From positions 62,001 to 126,000 of the forward strand of contig JAJDWH010000010.1 in NCBI GenBank assembly GCA_022825705.1: a stretch of 64,000 bases of DNA. The letters are read 5' to 3'. Positions 1 through 9,528 of this stretch are shown one piece after another. Source of the stretch: Alphaproteobacteria bacterium (GTDB taxonomy: Bacteria > Pseudomonadota > Alphaproteobacteria > TMED109). Made by a program: the position numbers and the translations under genes. Within the stretch, counting starts at the first letter, position 1; each line of letters opens with the position of its first letter. Under the pieces are notes generated by a model, which saw only the letters and a program-made list of their open reading frames with translations, was not told the origin of the DNA and ran no database searches.

Positions 1-31
1 GTCGGCGGCTTTTTTGGCCCGCAAACTGCAG

Positions 32-439
32 TCAGGTCGTCGTCTCGGGTACCGGCGCCGCCCCGGGCAGTCGCGCAGCCCGGCTATCGAACGTGTACAG
101 GGTGCTTGCGCCGGAGCGCCGTGCCGCCGCCGCGATCATCTGATCGGAAAAGCCCGACCCACCCCGTCGGTAACCATCTGCCGAACGGATGACGTCGTCA
201 CCCGCTTCCACCTGAAGCTCTTCGGTCGCAACGAGCGCTTCGAACACCGTCGCAATTTCGTCGCGGGAAAATCCGTACGCCCGTTCCAACACCCACGCCA
301 GTTCCACCGCGACTTCCCTGCAGACGAAGCCCGGCTCCTCTCGTGTAAGGGTCGACAACAGGGCGCGTGCGGCTTCAGCCTGCCGTGAGTCGTCGTTCAC
401 CAGGTACCGGACCAGCACGTTCGTATCCAGTGCGATCAC
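32..439 (-). CDS. vapC: VapC-type PIN-domain ribonuclease toxin
   Basis: This 135-residue PIN-domain protein is the likely toxin of a type II toxin-antitoxin pair, an Mg-dependent RNase. It opens with the PIN motif IALDTNVLVRYL, which carries the first catalytic Asp. It has a central acidic ...AVELAWVLERAYGF segment, then GFSDQMIAAAA and a late TFDSRAARLPGA stretch carrying the C-terminal acidic residues. The length is normal for VapC. Its ATG overlaps the stop of the upstream antitoxin gene by 4 bases (ATGA), so the pair is translationally coupled. Family and pairing are clear; the RNA target cannot be read from sequence. Confidence 0.9.
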   Translation of the reverse strand: MIALDTNVLVRYLVNDDSRQAEAARALLSTLTREEPGFVCREVAVELAWVLERAYGFSRDEIATVFEALVATEELQVEAGDDVIRSADGYRRGGSGFSDQMIAAAARRSGASTLYTFDSRAARLPGAAPVPETTT

Positions 440-672
440 TGGTCATTGGCTCCTTCCGCAACCGCGCGCTCCATGTCCTGAAGCGTGACCGGCGGCCCTT
501 CCCGCTGCAGAGTTCCGAACAGTTGCGACAGGCGCCGAATGGGTAGGATGCGCACCTCGCGATCTTCGAGAATGACGTAGCGGACGCGGTCCCCGGGTAC
601 CACCCCAAGCGCTTGCCGAACCGATCGCGGCAATGTTGTCTGTCCTTTAGATGTGATCGTTGACGAATGCAT
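436..672 (-). CDS. vapB: AbrB/SpoVT-fold antitoxin (VapB)
   Basis: This 78-residue swapped-hairpin AbrB-type DNA-binding antitoxin begins STITSKGQTTLPRSVRQALG, the typical N-terminal beta-hairpin of the family. The C-terminal part (about residues 45-78, rich in E, R and Q) would be the toxin-neutralising tail. It lies directly upstream of the PIN toxin with a 4-base overlap, the usual antitoxin-first order. Antitoxins of this fold commonly repress their own operon, and direct repeats lie just upstream of the start. Confidence 0.88.
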   Translation of the reverse strand: MHSSTITSKGQTTLPRSVRQALGVVPGDRVRYVILEDREVRILPIRRLSQLFGTLQREGPPVTLQDMERAVAEGANDQ

Positions 673-689
673 CGCATTCTTCCCACTTT

Positions 690-721
690 CATTACTTTCT
701 GATCGTTTACATTACATAATG
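690..721 (-). promoter_or_regulatory. Candidate vapBC promoter/operator with CATTAC direct repeats
   Basis: Just upstream of the antitoxin start is an AT-rich stretch with the hexamer CATTAC (plus strand) at 690-695 and again at 710-715, exactly 20 bases apart. The second copy is part of the near-symmetric CATTACATAATG at 710-721. Spacing of two helical turns next to an AbrB-type antitoxin gene suggests an autoregulatory operator. The function is inferred. Confidence 0.4.
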
Positions 722-1131
722 AGGAAAGGCAAGGATGTTGACGGGAAAACCTTGTCGCTGCCCCGCAGTTCGAGGGGCTCGGAAATGTAAGCTCCGCCGG
801 CTTTTCGCCCGGTCCCGGCCAGCGGGCAGCACAGGCTGTGATGGCTTGACACGTACGTATGGCAGGTGAACCCGATTGCAGTCAGCAGCATCAAGCTGAT
901 CCGGAGGCTGCGCCGGTGCCCGGAAGATCGGGAACCGGGCGGGGTTCGCCATGGCCTCCGCAAGCAGGGGGCGGAGGCGTGCCGCGGTGCGCAGCTCTAT
1001 CTCAGTGGACGTGCCGTGCAGCCTCGGAGCGGCGGTCGCCCGATCACGGGGCGACACCCGCACGCGTGTCAGTGCCGGGTGAAAACTCACCGATAGCGCC
1101 GAAGTAAGGGTCCCCGGTTTTCGGCTGGTCG

Positions 1132-1163
1132 CACGAGCCCGGGGGCCTGCCCCCGGGCTCGTG
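1132..1163. repeat. Perfect 14-bp GC-rich inverted repeat
   Basis: The arms at 1132-1145 and 1150-1163 are perfectly complementary (CACGAGCCCGGGGG and its reverse complement) around a 4-base CCTG loop. No T-run follows on either strand, so it is not a textbook intrinsic terminator. It lies about 130 bases past the end of the thiolase gene and overlaps the upstream part of an antitoxin-like remnant frame. The rest of 722-1290 holds no gene I recognise. Confidence 0.6.
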
Positions 1164-1277
1164 GCCGCCCTGCGAGCCCTGGCGTCAGAACCCCTGAGCG
1201 TCGACGAGGCGAGGCGCCTGCGCGGGTCCGGATGGGACGGCGATCTGGCTGAGATGCGACGGAACCGCGGGCCCTAG
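1164..1277 (+). pseudogene. Remnant of a VapB-type antitoxin C-terminus
   Basis: An open frame ending at the TAG at 1275-1277 reads ...LSVDEARRLRGSGWDGDL followed by AEMRRNRGP. This resembles the C-terminal tail of ribbon-helix-helix VapB antitoxins (R-x-L-R-G-x-G/K-W-E/D-G-D-L-x-x-M-R). No antitoxin N-terminal domain can be read upstream in the same frame (a stop lies at 1080-1082), and no toxin gene follows, because the convergent thiolase begins at once. I read it as debris of a second toxin-antitoxin pair next to the intact vapBC. The homology rests on a short motif. Confidence 0.45.
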
Positions 1278-1292
1278 CCGCTGCCGGGGACC

Positions 1293-2498
1293 TCAGGCGC
1301 GTTCGAGCAGGAGCGCGATTCCCTGTCCGACGCCGATGCACATGGTGCAGACCGCATACCGACCGTCGCGAGCCGCGAGTTCCCGGGCGGCCGTCATGGC
1401 AAGCCGCGCACCCGACATCCCGAGCGGATGGCCGTACGCGATGGCGCCGCCGTTCGGGTTGACATGCTCCGCGTGGTCCGGAAGCCCGAGTTGGCGGAGA
1501 CACGCCAGTGCCTGACTGGCAAAGGCTTCGTTCAGCTCGATCACATCGACGTCGCCAAGGCTGACACCGGCGCGATCCAGAAGCTTCGGCACGGCGGCAG
1601 CGGGTCCCATGCCCATGACCCGCGGCGGGACACCGGCGACGGCCGCGCCGACGACCCGCGCCAGGGGCGTCAGTCCGTGTTCCTCGACGGCTTCCTCGGA
1701 GGCGAGCACGAGCGCGCAGGCGCCGTCGTTGACGCCGGACGCGTTGCCGGCCGTGACCGTGCCGCCCTCACGGAACGGTGCCGGAAGCTTGGCGAGTCCC
1801 TCCAGCGTGGTGCCTGGACGGGGATGCTCGTCCTCGGCAACGGTGAGCGGAGGGCCCCGTCGCTGCGGCACCTCGATCGGGGCAATTTCCGAGGCCATGC
1901 GCTCGACCGCCGCGGCATCGGCCGCCCGCTGCTGCGAGCGGAGCGCGAAGGCATCCTGGTCGGCGCGGCTGACCTGGTACTCCTCGGCAACGTTCTCGCC
2001 GGTCTCCGGCATGGAATCCGTGCCGTACAGCTTCTCCATCAGGGGGTTCACGAAGCGCCAGCCGATCGTGGTGTCCTCGATCTTGGCCGAGCGCGAGAAA
2101 GCGTGCTCGGCCTTCGGCAGGACGAAGGGAGCGCGCGACATGCTCTCGACGCCGCCCGCCAGCACAAACGCATGCTCGCCGGTGCGGATCGACCGCGCCG
2201 CCTGGGCGGTTGCGTCCAGTCCCGATCCGCAGAGGCGGTTGACGGTGCTGCCCGGCACCGATTCCGGCAGCCCTGCGAGCAGCAGCGCCATCCGGGCCAC
2301 GTTCCGGTTGTCTTCGCCGGCCTGGTTCACGCACCCCAGCATCACGTCGTCGAGCGCTGCCCAGTCGAGGTTCGGGTGTCGCTCCATGAGCGCGCGGATG
2401 GCGTGGGCCGCCAGGTCGTCGGGGCGGACACTCGAGAGCGCGCCGCCGAAGCGGCCGATGGGGGTGCGGACGGAATCGCAGACGAAAGCTTCGGGCAC
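1293..2498 (-). CDS. pcaF: Thiolase, 3-oxoadipyl-CoA thiolase type
   Basis: This 401-residue thiolase cleaves a 3-ketoacyl-CoA with CoA. It has the nucleophile motif NRLCGSGLDA (Cys near residue 90), the GGAIAYGHPLGMSGAR histidine motif and the C-terminal CIGVGQG cysteine motif. The N-terminus (PEAFVCDSVRTPIGRFGGALSSVR) and internal MPETGENVAEEYQVSRADQ closely match my memory of beta-ketoadipyl-CoA thiolases, which make succinyl-CoA and acetyl-CoA at the end of the ketoadipate or phenylacetate routes. No other pathway gene lies beside it, so a general acetyl-CoA acetyltransferase role is possible. It is divergent from the ATP synthase operon. Confidence 0.85.
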   Translation of the reverse strand: MPEAFVCDSVRTPIGRFGGALSSVRPDDLAAHAIRALMERHPNLDWAALDDVMLGCVNQAGEDNRNVARMALLLAGLPESVPGSTVNRLCGSGLDATAQAARSIRTGEHAFVLAGGVESMSRAPFVLPKAEHAFSRSAKIEDTTIGWRFVNPLMEKLYGTDSMPETGENVAEEYQVSRADQDAFALRSQQRAADAAAVERMASEIAPIEVPQRRGPPLTVAEDEHPRPGTTLEGLAKLPAPFREGGTVTAGNASGVNDGACALVLASEEAVEEHGLTPLARVVGAAVAGVPPRVMGMGPAAAVPKLLDRAGVSLGDVDVIELNEAFASQALACLRQLGLPDHAEHVNPNGGAIAYGHPLGMSGARLAMTAARELAARDGRYAVCTMCIGVGQGIALLLERA

Positions 2499-2722
2499 GA
2501 CAGGCTCCGGGTTGGGTCGAAATGGAGGGCCAATCCTACCGGAACCCGAGAGCAGCGGACCGGGGCCGCCACCCCGGGCCCGAGCCGCGCAGAACCCCCT
2601 GCGCGGCGGTTGGCAGTTGCAGGAGATTCAGCCCTGTGCTACGAAAAGTCCCTTGCCGGAGGCTGTCCGAATCCGTTGCGCACGGCGCGCACCCTCCGGG
2701 CGCCCACAGTCCCATTCCACCC

Positions 2723-3301
2723 ATGCGTCCGGACGCGGTCTTGGCTGATTCTTCCGAGGGGCTCGCGAGCCTTGCAGGCCCCTATGCGTCTGCGCTGTTT
2801 GCCATCGCGGCGGAACGCGATGCGCTCGAGCGAACCGAACAAGGTCTGGAAGCGGTGCTTGCCCTCACGGTCGGCAGCGCCGACCTTGGCCGCCTGATCC
2901 GGAGCCCCGTGGTGGCCCGGGCGGATCAGGAGCGCGCCATGGCGGCCATCCTCGACGCGATGGGGTCGGACCCGCTGGTGCGGAACTTCGTCGGCGTCCT
3001 GGCGAGGAATCGGCGACTGGGGGCGCTGCCGGCCATCGTTCGCCGGTTCCGGGCCCTGGCGGCCGAGCGCCGAGGCGAGGTCGAGGCGGTTGCCGAAACC
3101 GCCATTGACCTTGACGACGCCACGACGGGCCGCATCCGTGACGCCCTGTCCGACGCGCTCGGACGCCGGGTGGCGCTCCGCACTGAGGTCGACCCCGAAC
3201 TGCTGGGCGGCCTGGTGGTGCGGGTGGGTTCGATCCGGGTCGACGGTTCGCTCCGAACCCAACTCCAGTCGCTTGCCCATGTCATGAAGGGAGCCGCGTA
3301 G
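2723..3301 (+). CDS. atpH: F1F0 ATP synthase subunit delta
   Basis: This 192-residue OSCP/delta subunit links the F1 head to the peripheral stalk. It has the N-terminal helical domain (GPYASALFAIAAERDALE) and the C-terminal signature GGLVVRVGSIRVDGSLRTQL. The open frame extends upstream to 2522, but the homology begins at the ATG at 2723 (MRPDAVLADSSEG), so I use that start. It is the first gene of a five-gene F1 operon, and its TAG is immediately followed by the ATG of atpA. Finding delta-alpha-gamma-beta-epsilon without the F0 genes a, b and c is the alphaproteobacterial arrangement. Confidence 0.93.
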   Translation: MRPDAVLADSSEGLASLAGPYASALFAIAAERDALERTEQGLEAVLALTVGSADLGRLIRSPVVARADQERAMAAILDAMGSDPLVRNFVGVLARNRRLGALPAIVRRFRALAAERRGEVEAVAETAIDLDDATTGRIRDALSDALGRRVALRTEVDPELLGGLVVRVGSIRVDGSLRTQLQSLAHVMKGAA

Positions 3302-4831
3302 ATGGATCTTCGCGCATCCGAAATCTCCTCGATCCTCAAGCAGCAGATCGAGGATTTCGAGACCGGCGCCGAAGTCGCCGAAGTCGGTGAAGTGATCGCG
3401 GTCGGGGACGGTATCGCCCGGATCTACGGTCTGGACGAGGTCATGGCCGGCGAGCTGGTGGAGTTTCCCGGCAACATCGTCGGCATGGCGCTCAACCTCG
3501 AAGCCGACAACGTCGGCGTGGTCATCTTCGGTGACGACCGCACGATCCGCGAGGGCGACACGGTCAAGCGCACCGGGCGGATCGTGGACGCCCCCGTTGG
3601 TCCCAACATGCTCGGCCGGGTGGTCGACTCGCTCGGCAACCCGATCGACGGCGGGTCCGACATCGAAGTCACGGAGCGGCGTTCGGTCGATGTTCGGGCG
3701 CCCGGCATCATCGCGCGGCAGTCGGTCTTCGAGCCGATGCAGACCGGGCTCAAGGCGATCGATTCACTGGTTCCGATCGGCCGCGGTCAGCGCGAGCTCA
3801 TCATCGGAGACCGCCAGACTGGGAAGACTGCGCTCGCGGTCGACACCATCATCAACCAGCGGGACATCAACGCCCGCGGCCCCGTCGAGAAGCACCTCAA
3901 GTGCATCTACGTCGCGATCGGCCAGAAACGGTCGACGGTCGCCCAGGTCGTGCGCACCCTGCAGGATGCGGGCGCCATGGACTACACCTGCGTCGTGGCC
4001 GCCACGGCGTCGGAACCCGCCCCGCTCCAGTACTTGGCCCCCTATACCGGCTGCACCATCGGCGAATGGTTCCGCGACAACGGGCAGCACGCCCTCATCA
4101 TCTACGACGACCTGTCCAAGCAGGCGGTCGCCTACCGGCAGATGTCGCTGCTCCTGCGCCGCCCGCCGGGGCGCGAGGCCTACCCCGGCGACGTGTTCTA
4201 CCTGCACTCCCGGCTGCTGGAGCGCGCGGCCAAGCTCTCCGACGCGGAGGGCGGGGGATCGCTGACGGCACTGCCGATCATCGAGACGCAGGCGAACGAC
4301 GTGTCCGCCTACATCCCGACCAACGTGATCTCGATCACGGACGGCCAGATCTTCCTCGAGACCGACCTCTTCTACCAGGGCATTCGGCCGGCCATCAACG
4401 TCGGCCTGTCCGTGAGCCGGGTCGGCTCCGCCGCCCAGGTCAAGGCCATGAAGAAGGTGGCCGGCACCATCAAGCTCGAGCTGGCCCAGTACCGCGAAAT
4501 GGCGGCGTTTGCCCAGTTCGGCTCGGACCTCGATGCCTCGACGCAGCGGCTCCTCAAGCGGGGCGCCCGCCTCACCGAGCTGCTCAAGCAGGGGCAGTAC
4601 ACGCCGCTGCCCGTGGAGGAGCAGGTCTGCGTGATCTTCGCCGGGGTGAACGGCTACTGCGACGCGATCGAAACCGACCAGATCCAGAAGTTCGAGGAGG
4701 GATTGCTGGCCCTGCTGCGGACCGAGCACGACGACATCCTGGCCGCGATCCGCGACGACGGGGAGATCTCGGACGACACCGACGCCAAGCTCCGCGGTGC
4801 CCTAGACCAGTTTGTCGCGAGCTTCGGCTAG
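3302..4831 (+). CDS. atpA: F1F0 ATP synthase subunit alpha
   Basis: The 509-residue alpha subunit is the non-catalytic nucleotide-binding subunit of F1. It has the N-terminal [14 protein letters not shown] helix, the beta-barrel [21 protein letters not shown], the Walker A motif [11 protein letters not shown] (about residue 169 on) and the alpha signature [17 protein letters not shown]. The length is standard. It abuts atpH with no intergenic space, consistent with translational coupling. Confidence 0.98.
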   Translation: MDLRASEISSILKQQIEDFETGAEVAEVGEVIAVGDGIARIYGLDEVMAGELVEFPGNIVGMALNLEADNVGVVIFGDDRTIREGDTVKRTGRIVDAPVGPNMLGRVVDSLGNPIDGGSDIEVTERRSVDVRAPGIIARQSVFEPMQTGLKAIDSLVPIGRGQRELIIGDRQTGKTALAVDTIINQRDINARGPVEKHLKCIYVAIGQKRSTVAQVVRTLQDAGAMDYTCVVAATASEPAPLQYLAPYTGCTIGEWFRDNGQHALIIYDDLSKQAVAYRQMSLLLRRPPGREAYPGDVFYLHSRLLERAAKLSDAEGGGSLTALPIIETQANDVSAYIPTNVISITDGQIFLETDLFYQGIRPAINVGLSVSRVGSAAQVKAMKKVAGTIKLELAQYREMAAFAQFGSDLDASTQRLLKRGARLTELLKQGQYTPLPVEEQVCVIFAGVNGYCDAIETDQIQKFEEGLLALLRTEHDDILAAIRDDGEISDDTDAKLRGALDQFVASFG

Positions 4832-4855
4832 GACTTTTCGGGAAAGCCGCCGGCC

Positions 4856-5740
4856 ATGTCGAGCCTCAAGGAACTCCGGACCCGGATCAGCAGCGTCCGG
4901 TCCACCCGGAAGATCACGCAGGCCATGAAGATGGTGGCGGCGTCAAAGCTGCGCCGGGCGCAGGAGCGCGCCGAGCGCGCCCGGCCGTACGCGGCCGGGA
5001 TGGAGGCGATGGTGGCACGGCTGGCGGGGACGGTTGCGCCCGAGGACGCCCCACCGCTGCTGGCTGGGACGGGCCGCAACCAGGCGTGCCTGCTGCTGGT
5101 GATCACGGCGGACCGCGGCCTTTGCGGCGCCTTCAACTCGGGCGTGGTCCGGGCGGCGCGGCGGAAGATGGCGGCGCTCGCCGAGGATTCGATCGAAGCC
5201 AAGATCTTCTGCGTGGGCCGCAAGGGCTACGACCTGCTGCGCCGCACGCACGGCCAGCGGATCGTGGGGCACCGGCAGCTGCCGCCGGGCCGTGACCTGC
5301 CGTTCGCCGAGGCCGAGACGGTCGCGGCGGAGATTCTCGGCTTGTTCGCGGACGACGGGTTCGATACCTGCACGATGCACTACAACCGGTTCCGTTCGGC
5401 GATGTCGCAGGTTGTCACCGAGACGCAGATCATTCCGCGGACGGCCCCGGAGTCGGACGAGCCGGCGGCCGAGCCGGACGCCGGCGCGCTGCACGAGTTC
5501 GAGCCCGGCGAGGACGAGCTGCTCGCCGACCTGCTGCCTCGCAACCTCGCCGTGCAGATCCACGGCGCGTTCCTCGAGAGCGCCGCCGGCGAGCAGGGTG
5601 CGCGCATGACGGCGATGGAGAACGCCACCCGGAACGCCGGTGACATGATCGGCCGGCTGGAGCTGTCGTACAACCGGCAACGCCAGGCGGCCATTACCAA
5701 GGAGCTCATCGAGATCATCTCGGGCTCGGAAGCATTGTAG
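4856..5740 (+). CDS. atpG: F1F0 ATP synthase subunit gamma
   Basis: The 294-residue gamma subunit is the central rotating shaft of F1. It has the N-terminal coiled-coil segment LKELRTRISSVRSTRKITQA with MKMVAASKLRRAQ, the ITADRGLCGAFNS motif, and the C-terminal helix ATRNAGDMIGRLELSYNRQR ending in TKELIEIISGSEAL. An acidic segment around residues 195-225 (ESDEPAAEPDAGALHEFEPG) is somewhat longer than in many homologues. It lies 24 bases after atpA. Confidence 0.97.
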   Translation: MSSLKELRTRISSVRSTRKITQAMKMVAASKLRRAQERAERARPYAAGMEAMVARLAGTVAPEDAPPLLAGTGRNQACLLLVITADRGLCGAFNSGVVRAARRKMAALAEDSIEAKIFCVGRKGYDLLRRTHGQRIVGHRQLPPGRDLPFAEAETVAAEILGLFADDGFDTCTMHYNRFRSAMSQVVTETQIIPRTAPESDEPAAEPDAGALHEFEPGEDELLADLLPRNLAVQIHGAFLESAAGEQGARMTAMENATRNAGDMIGRLELSYNRQRQAAITKELIEIISGSEAL

Positions 5741-7195
<1,455 letters not shown>

Positions 7196-7196
7196 C

Positions 7197-7616
7197 ATGG
7201 CGGACGCTCCGCTGATCGAACTCGAGCTGATCACGCCGGAGGCGACGCTGCTGGCGGCCACGCCCGAGATGGTGGTGGTGCCCGGGTCGGAAGGCGAGTT
7301 CGGCGTGCTGCGGGATCATGCGCCGATCCTGTCGGCCCTGCGGCCGGGAACGGTGCAGGTGCATGTGACGTTCGACGCCGAGCCGGAGTGCTACTTCGTC
7401 ACCGGCGGCTTCTCGGAGGCGGGACCGGAGCACTGCCTGATCCTGGCGGACGAGGCGGTTCCGGTGGCGGACATCGACACGGCGGCGGCGGATCGGGCGG
7501 TCGCCGATGCGGAAGCCGCCCTTCGCGAGGCGGAGAACAGCGCGGACGAAGCGGCGCACGACCGGGCGGCACAGGCACTCGAGGTGGCGACGGCGAGGCG
7601 CGCGGCGGCCGGCTGA
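7197..7616 (+). CDS. atpC: F1F0 ATP synthase subunit epsilon
   Basis: This 139-residue epsilon subunit couples and regulates rotation at the foot of the central stalk. It has the N-terminal beta-sandwich motifs LELITPEATLLAATPEMVVV and GEFGVLRDHAPILSALRPG, then a C-terminal helical pair rich in Ala and Glu (about residues 88-139). The open frame extends upstream inside atpD, but the ATG at 7197 one base after the atpD stop is the natural start. It is the last gene of the F1 operon; no clear terminator follows before the convergent lipoprotein gene. Confidence 0.95.
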   Translation: MADAPLIELELITPEATLLAATPEMVVVPGSEGEFGVLRDHAPILSALRPGTVQVHVTFDAEPECYFVTGGFSEAGPEHCLILADEAVPVADIDTAAADRAVADAEAALREAENSADEAAHDRAAQALEVATARRAAAG

Positions 7617-7739
7617 GCCTGTTCGGGAATACGCCGGTCGCGCGCATGTGCACGGCGTCCCGTTCCGGCATCAGGCCGCGATGGCACGCCGTTCGGGTTC
7701 AGGCGCCGGCCGTCGATCGCTCATGCGCCATTGACCGAA

Positions 7740-8720
7740 TCATGGTTCGGATGCCCGCGCGGTTTCGCTCAGGGCAACGAACGATCCGAAGAACTCGCCG
7801 ATGCTGCCGTCGCTTTCCTCGAAGTCCGCACCACTGAACCCAGCGATCAGGCGAGGATGGCCGGCCGCGTCGGGAACGTTGGACAGCGACCCGCCCCAGG
7901 ACCCCTCGGATTGCGTGACGGTTCGTTCAGGGTGCCGCACCGTGACGTCGTCGTGTTGGAACGTGCCGTCCGGGTTGAAGGCCGTTTCGCCGAAGTGCAG
8001 CTCATAACCAGCGGCAATGCCCTGCATGTCGAGCAATTCGTCTCCGAGGAAAATCCCGAAATGCGCGCGTCGGGTGACGAGATTGCCTGCACAGCCGATG
8101 CAGGCGCTCATGGTGGCGTCGGCGAAGTCCGTCGTGATCGTGATCACGCCCTCGTACTCGTCGATCACAACGGCGCCCTCGTCTTCCCCCCAGTCACTTC
8201 CCGCCAAGTAGGCGTAGAGCCCGCCAGCCTGGCCGGTATAGGTTGCCTGCCCCTCGAGCGGCAATTCGGGAGGCGAGGCGGGGTCGATCTCCGGACCATC
8301 GACGATGGCGTACTGAACGGTATCCCTGAACGACAGTTCCGGAAGGTGTTGACCCGGAAACTGGGCCCACCAGCCGGCCATCAGGTAGTCGGCCGGATTG
8401 TCGGGGTCCCAGCTCACCAGTGCATAGACCACCGACGTGCCTCGCTTCACGTCCTTGACGAACGTCCAGTCCCGCGCCCGATGACCGGGAATTGGCGTGC
8501 TGCCGGGCCGGGTCGCAATGGCGTCGTCCGCCGTGTTGACGGACGCTTCGCTGCCGTCGTCGAGCTGCAGGAACACTCGTAGGCTCGGGCCGGAGAACTC
8601 AGAGTTTCTTTCGAAACTGATGCCGTCCTGGTCGGGCGGCGGCGGTGAGGTGCCGATCCCTGCGCAGGCGCTCGCCGTGAGCACCAGGATGACAGCGAGA
8701 AGGTTCGCTAACGGTTTCAC
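7740..8720 (-). CDS. Transferrin-binding-protein-B-like surface lipoprotein
   Basis: This 326-residue predicted lipoprotein has a signal peptide (about residues 1-18) ending in the lipobox LTASAC, followed by a flexible Pro-rich stretch. The C-terminal half has the alternating beta-strand pattern of the TbpB-type lipoprotein barrel, with a motif around residues 225-320 that includes HFGIFLGDELLDMQG, GSWGGSLSN and GFSGADFEESDGSIGEFFG. Such barrels bind host or environmental iron proteins or other ligands in known cases; the ligand here is unknown. It is a single-gene unit convergent with the ATP synthase operon. Confidence 0.7.
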   Translation of the reverse strand: MKPLANLLAVILVLTASACAGIGTSPPPPDQDGISFERNSEFSGPSLRVFLQLDDGSEASVNTADDAIATRPGSTPIPGHRARDWTFVKDVKRGTSVVYALVSWDPDNPADYLMAGWWAQFPGQHLPELSFRDTVQYAIVDGPEIDPASPPELPLEGQATYTGQAGGLYAYLAGSDWGEDEGAVVIDEYEGVITITTDFADATMSACIGCAGNLVTRRAHFGIFLGDELLDMQGIAAGYELHFGETAFNPDGTFQHDDVTVRHPERTVTQSEGSWGGSLSNVPDAAGHPRLIAGFSGADFEESDGSIGEFFGSFVALSETARASEP

Positions 8721-8996
8721 AGTGCTGGTTGTCCAATGGACGCCCGATGTGGGAGCGCCTTGGCTCGGCTCGTGCGCTGGCGGAAGCGTCTCGGCACAAA
8801 CGATGTCAACGAGATCTCGCAGGGCGTCATGACCACCTGCGGCGGGATCCGGGAAGCGGACAAAGACCGCACGTCAGGCGGGGTAACCGATCGAGCGGGC
8901 GTGGGTTGGTGACACCTATCGTTGTGCCGTCGTCAACAGGAATGATCTCGGCTCCCGTCCGGGGTCGCGGCCACGGACGCAGGATAATCACATTAT

Positions 8997-9107
8997 TGCG
9001 CAGGCTAAAGCATTGATGACGTAATTGTGCGCAGTAATATGTTGGTATGCGTGTCATATAGTTGATGTGCGCAGTTAGTCGTTTCTATGCGCAACAATTT
9101 GTCTGTC
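8997..9107. repeat. AT-rich cluster of TGCGCA repeats with 20-bp period
   Basis: In a marked AT-rich island, units starting TGCGCA, TGCGTG, TGCGCA and TGCGCA begin at 9028, 9048, 9068 and 9088, exactly 20 bases apart. Each has a GT (mostly GTT) at unit positions 14-15. A fifth TGCGCA lies at 8997, 31 bases before the first. The hexamer is its own reverse complement. The phasing is close to two helical turns, as in iterons or arrays of regulator sites. It lies between the divergent lipoprotein gene (start 8720) and the SH3b-trypsin-Sel1 gene (start near 9529). Confidence 0.6.
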
Positions 9108-9528
9108 GTTTGCAGCGCGCGCCGAGGGTGGTGACGGGGCCGCGGGAAGCACCGCGGCGGTTCAATTGGGCATGTTGATAGTGGTCGCCTAGCGGCCACG
9201 GAGGGTTCCTGGTCGGCCCTGTCAGGCATCGTGCCGGCCAGTTCGTCCCCGCGACTGCGTGGCACCGGTCGGCTGCGACCTGTGGTTTGTGCCACAGGAG
9301 AGCCGGAACGGGCTCATGCCAGCTGCTCCGCAACATGCTACGGAGCACACCTTTGTTATGTTGCGCTTCGCAACCCGCCGCCCGGAAGCCGTGCCGCGGT
9401 TCCGGACGGGTTCCCGGAGGTGCGTGGCGAGTGCTGCCGCTCGAGTTCATTCACGGAATCCGAACCATTTGCATCGCGTGGTCGTTTGACGGAAGAGGGA
9501 GGCGTCGGGACCGACCTTCGCGGGCTGG
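9108..9528. other. Intergenic stretch without a recognised gene
   Basis: No frame here looks like a known protein. Small inverted repeats are present: GTTGCG-CTT-CGCAAC at 9360-9374, and CTCCG...CGGAG just upstream at about 9329-9348. These could lie in the leader of the downstream secreted protease-like gene, whose exact start is uncertain. Confidence 0.4.

Noticed and set aside
1428..2897. Plus-strand frame of 489 codons opposite the thiolase
   Set aside because: It overlaps the thiolase antisense and runs into the atpH region; no recognisable motif.
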